From Hydractinia symbiolongicarpus (Eukaryota > Cnidaria > Hydrozoa > Anthoathecata > Hydractiniidae): DNA of 64,000 bases. Position numbers and translations under genes: made by a program. A model generated the notes under the pieces. The model did not search any database. It had not been told where the DNA came from and worked only from the letters and a program-made list of their open reading frames with translations. Positions 34,130 through 44,990 of this stretch are shown here, one piece after another (positions within the stretch are counted from its first letter, which is position 1; the number at the start of each line of letters is the position of its first letter). The stretch covers positions 26,159,501 through 26,223,500 of the forward strand of contig NC_079880.1 in assembly GCF_029227915.1 (NCBI RefSeq), read 5' to 3'.

Positions 34130-34990
34130 TAAATGAGTTTTATTTATTTTGTAACAGAAACAAGGAAGGATTGGCCTTGTGTAAAATTAAGCTGTATACA
34201 ATACATGCCCTTTTCCAGAAAACTTTGCAAAAGAATAACTGGAATACGCTCTGTACGATCTCCGTATCAGCATATCGATCATCCTGCTTTTCTGGGTGAG
34301 CATCAGGATAATGTTGAGCATACCTACTAGTTCATCTACAATCAATTGTTGTACTGTGTTTGTCAAATACAATTCAAAAAAGTCAATACGTAATGGATTG
34401 TCCTTTATTCTGACCCTCAAGCCTTTACTTTCATTGAAGAAAAAATCTTCAAACAACGCAAATTCATTTCCATTTATTGCATGTCATTGTAAATCATCAG
34501 CAGGTTGCGCATGATGAGGACCAACACCATGTATATCAGCAGCTGCACCACGACCTACACCGCGTACAGCGCCACGTCCACCACGTTTGTCACAACAAAG
34601 AACACGACGGCCACGAACTACAGCATCAGGAACTCTGAATCATTTTGATGCTTTTCAGCACCATATGCATCACCTCCTTGAGTTCTAACTTCACCGCCCA
34701 AACGTGTTCTAACTCCATCGTTAGCCAATTTTTGTAGCTTTGGCTCTATCTGCTCTTCACTTGCGGTGTCAGTTTCAGTTACACTGCAGACACATTGGTT
34801 TCTTGTTGAACTGTCTCAATGTTATTATTAATTGGGGGTCTATCAGGTCGTTTCCAATTGTATCCTGATCATTTATATCAACGTCGCATTCAGGGTTGAT
34901 AATGTTTTCGTTTATTTCAGCTGCATCCGGTTCATGTTGGTATTTTGAAAACCTTCCTCTTCATCATAGTCGTCTTCTGAACTTACTTCT
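34130..34990 (-). pseudogene. piggyBac-like transposase, N-terminal fragment
   Basis: The minus strand begins with an acidic stretch (VSSEDDYDEEEGFQ), as many piggyBac transposases do. Next comes a basic RGR/RGG-type linker around 34600-34500, and then FNESKGLRVRIKDNPLRI followed by DFFELYLTNTVQQLIVDE. This is the conserved entry to the DDE_Tnp_1_7 domain, where a FF-LFF...LIVxETNRYA pattern is expected. A frameshift follows exactly there; the next frame continues SRYAQHYPDAHPEKQDDRYA. A stop lies in the linker. The fragment is inactive and belongs with the pieces at 33090-33275 and 29465-29752. Confidence 0.75.
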
Positions 34991-36160
34991 TGATTTGACT
35001 AACAGAGTTCATTACATACTCTAAAATTACGTCCATATCATAAAATTGACTTCACCGAAGTTTTGGGGCCGCTATTTTGTTTGCTGATTTTTAAAATGCA
35101 ATTTCCATGGAACCGATAAAGATATTCCCAAACGGTTTTTTTGTTTCTGAAAGATATACTTTCGGAGTTTCTGGTGTGTTTTTATTGTGCGGCTACCGTA
35201 AAAATAATTTGAGCACTAAACAAAAATGTTTAGGGCCTACCCAGTAGGTCGCGCCGAAAAAGTGATGGTTTTTCATGACCTGCCAGGTAGGCCCGGCACG
35301 GCGAATTTTATCTCAGTAATAACAGATCTTGGAGTTTGTAAAATTGTTCTCCTGCATTTTGGGAGACTATTATGACTTGCAGTTTCGGAAATCTTAAATT
35401 TTAATATCCATTTGACATTTCAAACTCTGACAAAGTCTGATAAGGAGAAGCAACATGGGTACTTTCGGTCATCCTGATTAATTCCATGCTCATCTGAGGA
35501 ACCGTTTTCTAACACAAGGTCTAACTGTCTATTTTGTCTTCGACATTCTCGTAGGTAATCCCTTTTTCTTTCATTATTCATTATTTTTTTGCCTTAAACT
35601 CTTTACCCTTAAAGTTGAAAATTATATATATACTAAAAAGTGTGGATGAAAAAGTAAATAATTTGCGCAGGAATTTTAATTGGTGGATGATGAAAACTTC
35701 TGTTTTGAAAACAAACATGAAAATTTTTTATTTTTTTTTTAAATCATTGTTTTTTTGGTTTTTTTTAGATTATAAAGTTAGGTTAGAAAGAAAGTCACTC
35801 GTTATAAAATACTAAAATTAAAAAATGATTTTTGTGAAAACCGCCAAATCTGCCCAATTTTCTTTCCGCCAAAATCTTTCCATTAAAGTATAAGTATGAA
35901 TTATACAAAAATAAAGTTACACATATTGTTAAATTCGAACAAATATTAAGTCGATTTAGAGAAACGTTTTGGCACGGGACTGTACTGAACAGTAGATAGA
36001 ACGTTCGAATATTGTTGCTGTACAGTATCAGACCTGCAGCACATATAAAAGTCACAACACCTTGAAGAAATTAATATTTTGCACAAAATCCGGTTCAAAA
36101 TCTTGCTTATCGCCTGCCTATGCTGGTTCCTGCAGTGACCGATTTATAACGGAAGACACA
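34991..36160. other. Non-coding stretch with one foldback-type end
   Basis: TTTCCGCCAAAATCTTTCC at 35863-35881 resembles the right end of the foldback element at 17278-17752. No gene is recognised. A GTAGGCCC/GGGCCTAC inverted pair lies near 35233-35292. Confidence 0.45.
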
Positions 36161-36164
36161 AATG

Positions 36165-36341
36165 TTAGATCATGGTAAACGTGTTGCTAGAGCAAGAATC
36201 CATATAGAAAGAGTGATGAGGAGATTAAAGGAATTTAGAATGCTGGATAATACTTTGCCAATATCAGTGACTGAACTTTGTGACCATATTTGGACCATAG
36301 CTGGGGCAATATTAAATATGCAAGCGCTTTTGGTAAAATAA
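36165..36341 (+). pseudogene. DDE_Tnp_4-type transposase, C-terminal fragment
   Basis: A clean plus-strand frame encodes LDHGKRVARARIHIERVMRR, then LKEFRMLDNTLPI and DHIWTIAGAILNMQALLVK, followed by TAA. RIHxERxxxRxKxF carries the final catalytic Glu of DDE_Tnp_4 transposases (PIF/Harbinger, IS5-like and the THAP-associated ISL2EU type), and the LP-x5-IW-x-AxLxN-LQxPL tail is the usual C-terminus. Upstream the frame is lost within 40 bp, so only the end survives. It stands about 400 bp from, and converges with, a minus-strand YqaJ nuclease gene (36742-37490), the gene pair known from ISL2EU (IS4EU) transposons. Confidence 0.8.
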
Positions 36342-36741
36342 TGTTTTGGCACTCTTTCAATTTGCAGAGAAATTCAGGCTTAATACAATCACCATATTTT
36401 TAAAAAATGTTACTTATGGCATATCTATATTATAATATACGTTTGTCTGTTACACAGCGAATACAAAATGCAGTAAATAAAAAGCAAGCGACAATAGTAT
36501 GTACAATAAGCCTTTTTTTCATGAAGGAGTTAGAAGCTTTGATTAATTTTTTCCCATTAAACTTCTTGCATCATATCGTAAACTATTATTTTGAAAAAAT
36601 TTCAGTTTAAATATATATAAAAATCAGTCATCTATACTAACCTGTATTTTTTACCAATTAAAATGTTGTTTGTGGCTTTAAAAAAAGCCGGGTTATTTTA
36701 GGCATGGGGCACAAAAAATTTGTTTTGAGGCAATATCTTTA
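36342..36741. other. Spacer between the two converging relics
   Basis: AT-rich, without a recognised gene. If the two flanking relics belong to one element this is its internal intergenic spacer. Confidence 0.4.
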
Positions 36742-37490
36742 TCATGATTGGGAGGAGAGAAGCTGATCTAATTCTTTTTGTATCTGATTACTGTCACTCA
36801 TAGAAACATAATCAACAATTTTATTTAAAATATCTTTGCACATATTTTCAGTGGCTATTTCTCCACCAAACATCTCTTGAAGTATGTACGTTTTAAAAAA
36901 ATATTCCAAGCGAGGCACTGATTGATTTCAATAAATAGTTTTTTTCCACTCTAATTGTGTATGATTCTTGTGGTAAATAAACAACAAAATCAGCATAAAT
37001 TGCTCCAGTTACATACATTTGATGTTAAATTTGTGTAGAATAAGAATGGCCAGATTTTAAGGTATAGACGTCAGATGTATCAGACATGACATTAATGCAA
37101 GAGTTATGCCGTGTAGCATAATCAAGCATATTTTTATCACGAGCACTATAAGGAGATTTGATTTCCAAAACTCCAAATCCATCACAGCATTTACAGGAAA
37201 TAAAACCATCAGTACTTGCACCAACCATTGGTTTTTCATGATGTATTCTCAGACCAGCATCTTTACAAGAGAAACTTTTGTTGTCGGGTATATCTCTTCC
37301 TAGCAAAAGCTTCATGTTTAATGTCCCAAGAAAGTGATGAAATTTGTGTATAGCCTAATATCTTAGCAACCAAATTATTTATTGCAGAAATGTTACAGTG
37401 TAAACGGTTATATTTAGCGAGAACAGCATGTGCTACTGAAGCTGTGATAACACCATAGCGATAATCAAACCATGATGTATTTGTCCTAAC
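36742..37490 (-). pseudogene. YqaJ-type exonuclease domain of an ISL2EU-like element
   Basis: Minus-strand blocks in order: FDYRYGVITASVAHAVL (about 37470), SWDIKHEAFAR, a frameshift, LRIHHEKPMVGASTDGF, FGVLEIKSPYSARDKN, a stop after HSYSTQI, then HQMYVTGAIYADFVVYLPQE, a further frameshift, and MFGGEIATENMC with a terminal stop at 36742-36744. GAS-DG supplies the metal-binding Asp, ExK the Glu and Lys, and Q..M-TG...DF the closing strand of YqaJ/lambda-exonuclease nucleases. At least two frameshifts and one internal stop make it inactive. The nuclease accompanies a DDE_Tnp_4 transposase in ISL2EU elements; that partner lies at 36165-36341. Confidence 0.82.
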
Positions 37491-37905
37491 CTTTCTAAGG
37501 GCTGGGTTCCAAGTCTACCTTTCTTAGCCCTGGGATCTGTGTCAGTAGGTAAAAGCAACAACGATACGATTTGTAGTTCTCGACTCTTCTTTTTCTAACG
37601 TTTAACAAAAGTTCCTGGTTTTGGCGGATGGTGTCAATGAATGTGGCTGGAGTCTTGCAGGGGATACTTACTCAAGGGCCCGCACCAGATCTCAAGCATG
37701 AGTGAATTTCACCAATCCTCATGTTTCCAAATTCATAGGTGTTTGTTTCAGTACAGCCGAAATCCATTACCTTTTCGATCATCCCTGTAAAGGGAGAATA
37801 CAGAAGTTTTCCAGTTGCTTCTTATTCTTTGGAGAGAAACCTTATATTTTCAATAACATGCCTTAAAAGGCTAGTTATATTGCGATGTAGTTACTTCTAT
37901 TCTTT
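37484..37905. repeat. Duplicated 415-bp segment, copy B
   Basis: This is the near-identical partner of 28005-28420. In this copy it lies between the SAP-like and YqaJ-like parts of the same minus-strand relic. It is therefore probably the middle of that gene, and copy A is a fragment of a second element of the same family. Confidence 0.85.
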
Positions 37906-37924
37906 TTTTCTGAACTACTCTTTT

Positions 37925-38235
37925 TGGAATAGTCCCAGAGACAGCTGGTGGTTATATTTGAAAAGTATACAAAGGAATTCATCCAGCCTAATGTTAAGTC
38001 TTCAGGGAAAGGCATTTTTATATAACCAACAGTAAGTTTCGCAGCTCTTTGATCCAGTATCTCCTTGCTCTTTTCCTCCAAGGAAGGTAAAACAGGAAGT
38101 TCAAGTAGCTAAGCAGCTAGAACTTTCCTAAGTAAATCAGCTTTTCCACTCCCTCCCCCAGAAAAAGATATGCCTCGAGAAGACAAATAATGTTTTAGCA
38201 CCTCAGTGCCTCAACATTCCATTTTTTTAAATTCA
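37925..38235 (-). pseudogene. SAP-like N-terminal part of the YqaJ-type protein
   Basis: Minus-strand translation gives LKHYLSSRGISFSGGGSGKA with DLLRKVLAA following, then a stop. It continues ELPVLPSLEEKSKEILDQRA and KLTVGYIKMPFPEDLTLGW. The first block matches the SAP helix-turn-helix pattern (L-xx-L-xx-RG...G-KA-L...VL), a DNA-binding motif. Such an N-terminal module upstream of a YqaJ nuclease suits an element-encoded recombination protein. The stop after the SAP block and decay after LTLGW show it is no longer functional. Confidence 0.6.
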
Positions 38236-39735
38236 TTCTCAGTAAAAACAAAAATAAAATAAATATAATCCAACGCAATCCAACAAATTCTTCTGTTTAC
38301 TACCAACTAAAATCCCCCAGCCCTCCGGAGATGCATTGCAAAAGCGGGAAATTCAAAATGGTGTCGCTATCGATGAAAAGGTCTATTCATTTAACGAAAT
38401 GGTAAACGTACTGTGAAGTAAATACAAAATAACTTACCTTAACTGTACCAATTTCATTTGAATTCATTTATACGGTCATAACAAACGTTACGTAACTTAC
38501 CATGATGCTACACGGAGCAACTGTGTTTTGCATCAATGTGATTAGGCATGGATATAGTGTGGATATAGTGCTGCACTGCTAACACCTGATTAAATGGGTA
38601 TTATTTACGCCTTCTGACGTAAACTGAACTGAAAGGAATGCCAAATGAGAACAATGACGTAATGAGTAATTAACAAAAGTACTGTTTCATAGACACAAGG
38701 ATTCCTCTCTAATTTATGGTTAATTACATGTAAAAAAAAAACAATTATATAGAAGAAGTTTTTTTTAAATAAAGTTAGATTACCATTTAAAGTGTTTATT
38801 TATAGCCTTTAATTATTATTTTTGCATTTTATGAAACTGATTAGAGCATGCATGTGACCACCCCACGTAACGGATAAAATAAAATTAGTTAGGACGGTGA
38901 ACTGTTCGAAACCTATTGAGTTTAAACAATTGGGAAGGGAAAAGTAAAACATTATTTCATTGGTCGACATTTTTAAAACCGCTTAATTCACAATTTATGA
39001 TTCATGAACGCTTCTTATACGTTTTAAACATCCTCAAAAACTAAAAAAATATTAGAAAGAACTAGCAAATATATATAATATACTAGCAAATTGAATTTTT
39101 ATTCATAGTCTTCTCCCCTCAGGTGAAAAGTAAACCTTTTCATGATATCAGACCGCATAAAACTATCAACTTTTCCGCTAAAAAGCTTATGTTTAAAGTA
39201 ATATATTTGCCCCTTAATGCCTAATTTTACACATGTGATAAGCTCACAACAAAATTTTAAGGCGGTTTTTAAGGTACTGTTTTTTTGACCGCGTTTGGGC
39301 TAACATCCTGCACAAAGAAATAACATTTAAATAAAATACCGATTTATATAAGAAAGCAAAATTGTTTTGTAGTCAAATTTTATACCCGGTCTTTGTCTGT
39401 TTTTCAAAAGGGCTAAGTAAGCACACCGCCGGAACAATAATGCTCTTATATTACTGCGTCATACAAGTTTTTTTTTTAGAGTATTTTAGATGTAATGTTA
39501 TGATGTTTTTTTTTTCTATATCACCATGACTATTAGTTTAATTGATGATTAGCAGCAGTGTTCTTTTGTTATATTAATTATGTTTAATAACATCATGGTT
39601 CATTAAATGTGATAAAGTTTAAATTTCTCGCGGTTTTAAACTGTGTCACAACATACCATAGAACACCGAAATTTGCTTAAATAAGAAAACGACCTAGTCA
39701 CAATGACGTCATATGATCTAGATCGTGAATATCAT
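38236..39735. other. Gene-free stretch
   Basis: No exon is recognised in 1.5 kb. An AATGACGTCATATGATC palindrome-like CRE word lies near 39703. Confidence 0.5.
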
Positions 39736-39739
39736 GTCC

Positions 39740-40075
39740 AACATGAAGTTTGTCTTGTCTATAAAACGCGTTTTTTGTCTGACCTGTCTCGTCTATAAAA
39801 CGCGTTTTGTCTGGCCTGTCTCGTCTATAAAACGCCTTTCGTTGGTCCTGTCTCAGCTATAAAAGGCATATAATACGTTTCGTTGGTCATGTCCCAGCTA
39901 TAACCCGCCTTTCGTTGGTCCTGTGTCAGCTATAAAAAGCGTTTCGTTGATTCCTTTCTATGAAACGTGTTTCGCCTGTCCTGTCTCAGCTATAAACATT
40001 TCGTTGGTGCTGTCTCAGCTATAAAAAGCGTTTCGTTGGTCTATTATTATCTATAAAAGGTGTTTCGTCGGTCCA
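39740..40075 (+). repeat. Minisatellite containing repeated CTATAAA words
   Basis: A degenerate unit of about 35-45 bp, GTCCTGTCTCAGCTATAAAA then a GCGTTTCGTTG-like block, recurs about nine times. Each unit carries a TATA-box-like CTATAAA. This is likely chance sequence of the unit; no transcript start can be inferred. Confidence 0.85.
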
Positions 40076-40079
40076 GCTA

Positions 40080-41000
40080 CTTTAAACATATGGGTGTTTA
40101 TTTTAATTTCATTTTAAAATGTGTAATGAATAAATTGATATCTTTCAAGAAAAATATTTTTTATATAAAAAGTATCATTTGATGTTGTCTAAATTTCTGC
40201 GTAAAAAGCAATTTTTGACTGGAAAAATTCAGTGTGAAAGATACTTATACCAAACGCACCTTTAGAGAAGGCTCCCAAAGTATCAACTAAACTTGTCCTA
40301 GTGGAACTTCTACAAATCTGAAGCAAAGTCACCAAATTCTGTAATATTTGTCTTAGGAAACAAAAAATTAATATGTTCGAATTCTATTCTACACGGAGAG
40401 CCTAAAACAAAGGCTTCAATTTTCGAGCAAGACACCAACTAAAGCGTATTTTAACCAATTGATAAGACAGTCCTTAATCTACACAGATGTCCCCGCAATG
40501 GCGAGACTATATTTAGATCATGGAATTTAGTACATCACAGCACAAGATCAGATAATACATCAGCTCTGTTAATTACTTCTATAATAACTCCGTTAATACT
40601 CTTCTAATACGCTATGAAAAGTTGCTAAGGTTACGCTTCATAACATTATTATGCGTCTCTTATTCAATTTTTATTATACAGTACATTGATAGAATTTTAT
40701 GACGTCACTATCGACATGCTGACGCACAGTCTTTTCTGTTAATTATTTGAGTGCAAAAATGTTCAAAGTTAAATATGCATATACGTGGTTTAATTTTTTT
40801 AATATTACTAAATGTCATGCTTAATCAGGCATAATGTAAAGGTAATTAGGCGAGATAATTTCAGGACTCGACAGATTTACAAAGTAACACTATTTACGGT
40901 TTTTTATTCTGCATAAATAAAAAAAAGAAAGTGAATTATTCAAGATTTTTCTAACATATTGTTACTACGAACTTTCTCTCTTTGTCCACGCTTTTGTGTA
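40080..41000. other. Non-coding stretch upstream of the LMO gene
   Basis: No gene is recognised. Confidence 0.45.
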
Positions 41001-41006
41001 GCCAGG

Positions 41007-41076
41007 AGACCCAGCGTAATTTTTCTTACCACCAGGAAATCGGAGTAGTTAAGGTGCGAAAAATTACGCTGGGTCT
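41007..41076. other. Perfect 18-bp inverted repeat
   Basis: AGACCCAGCGTAATTTTT (41007-41024) is perfectly inverted at 41059-41076 around a 34-nt spacer. Directly after it are GATTGGCTAA (an inverted CCAAT box) and CTCACGTGAT (an E-box), about 700 bp upstream of the proposed first LMO coding exon. Confidence 0.6.
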
Positions 41077-41801
41077 TTTTGATTGGCTAATTCTATTGTT
41101 CTTTGCTCACGTGATTATTATCGGGGAAAGCCCTTTCATCTCAAATATCCCAGCGAGTGGTTTCACTCACCCTAAGAAACATTAGTATTCTACAAAGTTT
41201 TTACTAGGGTCAGATTTGGCCAAGCTTGGTAAACAACTCATAGATAATATAAAATGGCCTCCGAAGCGATTAGTGACATTGTTCAATTTAAACTCGGGGT
41301 TTCCGCTGAGTTACTCGTTCGCGTCTAAGCTTTTGTTTGAAAGACACTCATTTTATCAACTCGAAGAAGAAAGCTTAGTTAACTAGGCTAGCTTTTGTGT
41401 TGCTCAAAAGAAACAAAATCAACTGCGTCAATGCAACTTATCGACCCTTATAAACGATATTATGTATTCCAAGAACCTCTTGTGAAATAAGCTGGTGTCG
41501 ATATAGACCAAATTTATGTAATTAAATTGAGAAAATCCACACCCTGAACAAAAAAAATTTCAACTGTCGTTTGTAAATCACACCCGAATTCTTTCACAAC
41601 GTTTTTTGTAAAATGATTTGATCTGGTCATGAAAATTTTAATTATGCACTTAATGATCTTTAAAAATCTATGCGAACAGGAATAATTAGCTGGGTTTTAT
41701 ACTTGTCATTAGTTTATTTTTATTATGGCTGCTTGCAGCGGGTTTGTGCATTATTGTGATAAACGTAGCAAAGATAAGAGGTGCAGCACATATGCAGTAA
41801 C

Positions 41802-41827
41802 ATGCAGCAACAACCAGAGCGTATAAG
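41802..41827 (+). CDS. Proposed first coding exon of the LMO gene
   Basis: ATG opens MQQQPERI plus two bases, then the perfect donor AG|GTAAGT (41826-41833). The leftover phase is exactly what the exon at 47423 needs, and AG joined to its first base makes an Arg codon. Known LMO proteins also start with a short, polar, unstructured leader before the first LIM domain. The exon is so short that phase agreement has a one-in-three chance of occurring at random. Transcript data would settle it. Confidence 0.4.
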
Positions 41828-42136
41828 GTAAGTTTATTCTCGGCTGTCGTTATTCAAGTGCAACATAACTGATGAAGCTTTAGTAGTTAATTGCAAATTC
41901 AGAACTATGGCAGTCTGTTTCAAACATATTCTTTAAAGTCGATTTCTCTAAAATTGCATTTTCCGTAAGGTTCGACAACTTGTTTAATCCTGTTACAGAA
42001 GTTTTGCCCCGATATTGTCATAATGTCATTATACAAGCTAAGCCATCTTTTCGAAGCAATTTTTTACTGAACTTTTGGAACTGATTAACTTAGAAATATT
42101 TTTTTCATTTTTGAGACAATATTGCATTTGTTGCAC

Positions 42137-42253
42137 AAGCAGTACTGGACCTACAATGCTGCTATTAAAGTTCCAGTACTTGGCCAAAAACGTTTTAAAA
42201 AGCAGAATATAGAAGGTCAATCCTTCTATATTCTGCATTTTAAAAAGTTTTTG
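42137..42253. ncRNA. Pair of hairpins, one 32-bp stem with 5-nt loop
   Basis: At 42185-42253 the left arm (42185-42216) pairs with the right arm (42222-42253) with only two mismatches across a loop of TCAAT. The inner 15 pairs, GCAGAATATAGAAGG with its complement, are perfect. Just upstream, CAGTACTGGAC (about 42140) pairs with GTTCCAGTACTTG (about 42170). Cnidarian microRNA precursors often have nearly perfect stems, so a small-RNA source is possible. A short palindromic MITE is the alternative. It lies in the proposed first intron of the LMO gene. Confidence 0.45.
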
Positions 42254-43017
42254 AAGTTTCTAAAATTTTATAAAACTGTAGAGAACAACAGGCATGCTCA
42301 ATTCTGTAATTTCATTTTTTCAAAATATATAAATATGTAAATATAAAACAATATACCCAATGTACAGTGTGTTATCGAAGTTGTTGTGTTGTTGTTGTTC
42401 ATATTTCGATATTATTTGTTAAAAACAATATAAATATAAAATGGTAGACTAACTGTGCCACGTTGTTATAAAATATAATTGACATTTCAGTTGAAACAAC
42501 TTAAACATTCTATCAACGAGATAACAGTTGTGAAGATAAGAAGTTCGGTCCTATACCTTACGTTACGTTACTTGTTCATTTGCCATTTTTTACCCTTTTG
42601 CTTTATCTTTTGATTACAGAAATAGGAACTTTCAAGTTAAAGTCACTATGTGGCAATCATAAGGTTTTCATATGATATCAAAAGCTATGTTGGTGTATGA
42701 GTTCTAGTTCAACTAGTATTTTCACATAAAGAAATTGGAGATTGTGATTTATCTAGTTTCTCTTGCTTTTTTTTTGGGTATACTCTAACTGCATCATCAT
42801 TATTCACGTCTTATTCCATGATATACATAATGAAGCAAGAAATTATCGCTGCTAGGTGTGACTAGGCAAACACAGCAAAAACAGGACAAAGCGTTTACAT
42901 GTATAAAAGTAAATTCAACCAAAAGCAGTTTTTATAAATATAACTTTTCTTATCTTTTATATATATTCCCTGCCCTAAAGTTTACTTAACAAAAAAATAC
43001 TAAATATAAAACAACCG

Positions 43018-43955
43018 GTATCATACAACCTATGAGTAGCATACAACCTATGAGTATGATACAACCTATGAGTATGATACAACATATGAGTATGATAAAA
43101 CACAAGAGTATCATACAACCTATGAGTATGATACAACCTATGAGTATGGTACATCTGAGTATGATACAACATATGAGCATGATACAACATATGAGCATGA
43201 TACAACCTATGAATACAACATATGAGTATGATACAACCTATGAGTATGATACAACCTATGAATACAACATATGAGTATGATACAACCTATGAGTATGATA
43301 CAACATACGAGTATGATACAACCTATGAGTATGATACAACCTATGAGTATGATACATCTGAGTATGATACAACATATGAGCATGATACAACATGTGAGCA
43401 TGATACAACCTATGAATACAACATATGAGTATGATACAACCTATGAGTATGATACAACATATGAGTATGATACAACCTATGAGTATGATACAACCTATGA
43501 ATACAACATATAAGTATGATACAACCTATGAGTATGATACAACCTATGAATACAACATATGAGTATGATACAACCTATGAGTATGATACACCATATGAGT
43601 ATGATACAACCTATGAGTATGATACAACCTATGAGTATGATACAACCTATGAGTATGATACAACATATGAGTATGATACAACCTATGAGTATGATACAAC
43701 ATGTGAGTATGATACAACCTATGAGTATGATACAACCTATGAGTATGATACAACCTATGAGTATGATACAACATATGAGTATGATACAACCTATGAGTGT
43801 GATACAACATCTGAGTATGATACAACATATGAGTATGATACAACCTGTGAGTATGATACAACATATGAGTATGATACAACCTACGAGTATGATACAACAT
43901 GTGAGTATCATACAACATATGAGTATGATACAACCTATGAGTATCATACAACCCA
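43018..43955. repeat. 18-bp satellite (TATGAGTATGATACAACC)n
   Basis: The unit TATGAGTATGATACAACC recurs about 50 times, with occasional shortened units (for example CTATGAATACAACA). Because the unit is six codons long and four of its six frames lack stops, it creates overlapping artefactual frames on both strands. It is in the proposed first LMO intron. Confidence 0.97.
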
Positions 43956-44419
43956 TATAGCAAGCAAGAGGAATTTTATAATGCTAAAATATGTTCCATA
44001 TTTGCAAACTTTCAAATAACAGTTTTACAAAATGGCATCACGGTGCTGTGGAGATTAGAGGGGTTAATAATTGGCGTTTTTTCTGGTAAGTCAAGTAGTA
44101 AGTTAGTTTAACCAATGCACAAATGGTTAACTGTTTCATATGACATAAAGTGAGTATATATAGCTAACGAGACGAGCATACATATTTTCTCGATGTTTGT
44201 TTTTAAGTACAAATTTTTAAACTCAAATTGCATTGATTCTATAAAATTTTAAGGATTAAAAGTGAAGTAACATTTGAAACTTATATTGTTCTATTATTTT
44301 TAATTATTATTATTTCTAAATATTTTACCAAGATATATACACCTCAGCTAAAAACTGCTGTCAATGTGTGTTCTTGGTATATTTTCAAATACAATTGAAA
44401 TAAAATAAAATATAAAATT

Positions 44420-44465
44420 AGGATGACTTCGAACAAAAACTCCAGTTTTTGATCGAAGTCATCCT
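44420..44465. ncRNA. Near-perfect 22-bp hairpin at the LINE end
   Basis: AGGATGACTTCGA (44420-44432) pairs with TCGAAGTCATCCT (44453-44465). CAAAAACT pairs with AGTTTTTG inside it, with one A-A mismatch between the two blocks and a CC turn. It sits a few bases beyond the stop of the minus-strand LINE frame, where a 3' UTR structure read by the reverse transcriptase would lie. It may equally be a small-RNA precursor. Confidence 0.45.
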
Positions 44466-44473
44466 AGTGTTTT

Positions 44474-44990
44474 TTAATTTCTTCTGTATATTTCTATTGT
44501 TATGAATCCTCTATTGTAATGCTTCAGTTTCAAATAATTCGAAAAATTCGAGAACACTCTTCCTTTTATGCATTTTCTCACTAGTTTGACAGCATGTTTG
44601 TAAAATTTATCTTTTAACAAAACAGCTTCTGTTTCCAAGGTCTTACCTGCTCGATTTTTAACACATTTCAATTATCTTCTTGCTCTTTTGTCATGAAGCT
44701 TTTTCGGTCTTTGTATCAAATTTTCTACCAAGATTTAAGTTTTTATCAATGGTGGCTCTAAGGTATTTATAACTGTTAGTACTATCTATATCTTTTTACC
44801 TTTGTAGAAAAAAGTGAAATTCTCGAGAAAAAGCTAATAGTTTTTTAGCTGTTCCAAGGGACATACATTCTGTCTTGTTTTGATAGGTTGATAACAAGGT
44901 TTTTTTCTTCGAAAAAATAAGCTCTATTTTGCAAATCTTCATTTAACCTTTGTGAAATTCAAATTGATGAGTAGAACCTTTAATTGTGAA
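44474..44990 (-). pseudogene. LINE reverse-transcriptase C-terminal relic
   Basis: On the minus strand, spread over three frames, are EKNLVINLSKQDRM (a W-xx-N-LxxN-xKT-like block), SLGTAKKLLAF, STNSYKYLRATIDKNLNLGR (the KYLGvxID block that follows the RT palm) and an alanine/lysine-rich helix. After these comes an intact frame, VLLKDKFYKHAVKLVRKCIK with GRVFSNFSNYLKLKHY, ending at 44474. The order fits CR1/L2/Jockey-type LINEs. The catalytic FADD region, upstream, is not preserved here. Frameshifts and stops make it inactive. It lies antisense in the proposed first LMO intron. Confidence 0.65.

Noticed and set aside
39740-40075. Series of promoters because of repeated CTATAAA
   Set aside because: The TATA-like word is part of a degenerate tandem unit, with no other promoter elements and no gene downstream at a fitting distance.
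43032-44019. Long open frames of 80-167 codons on both strands as coding genes
   Set aside because: All are products of the 18-bp satellite, whose unit is a multiple of three without stops in four frames.
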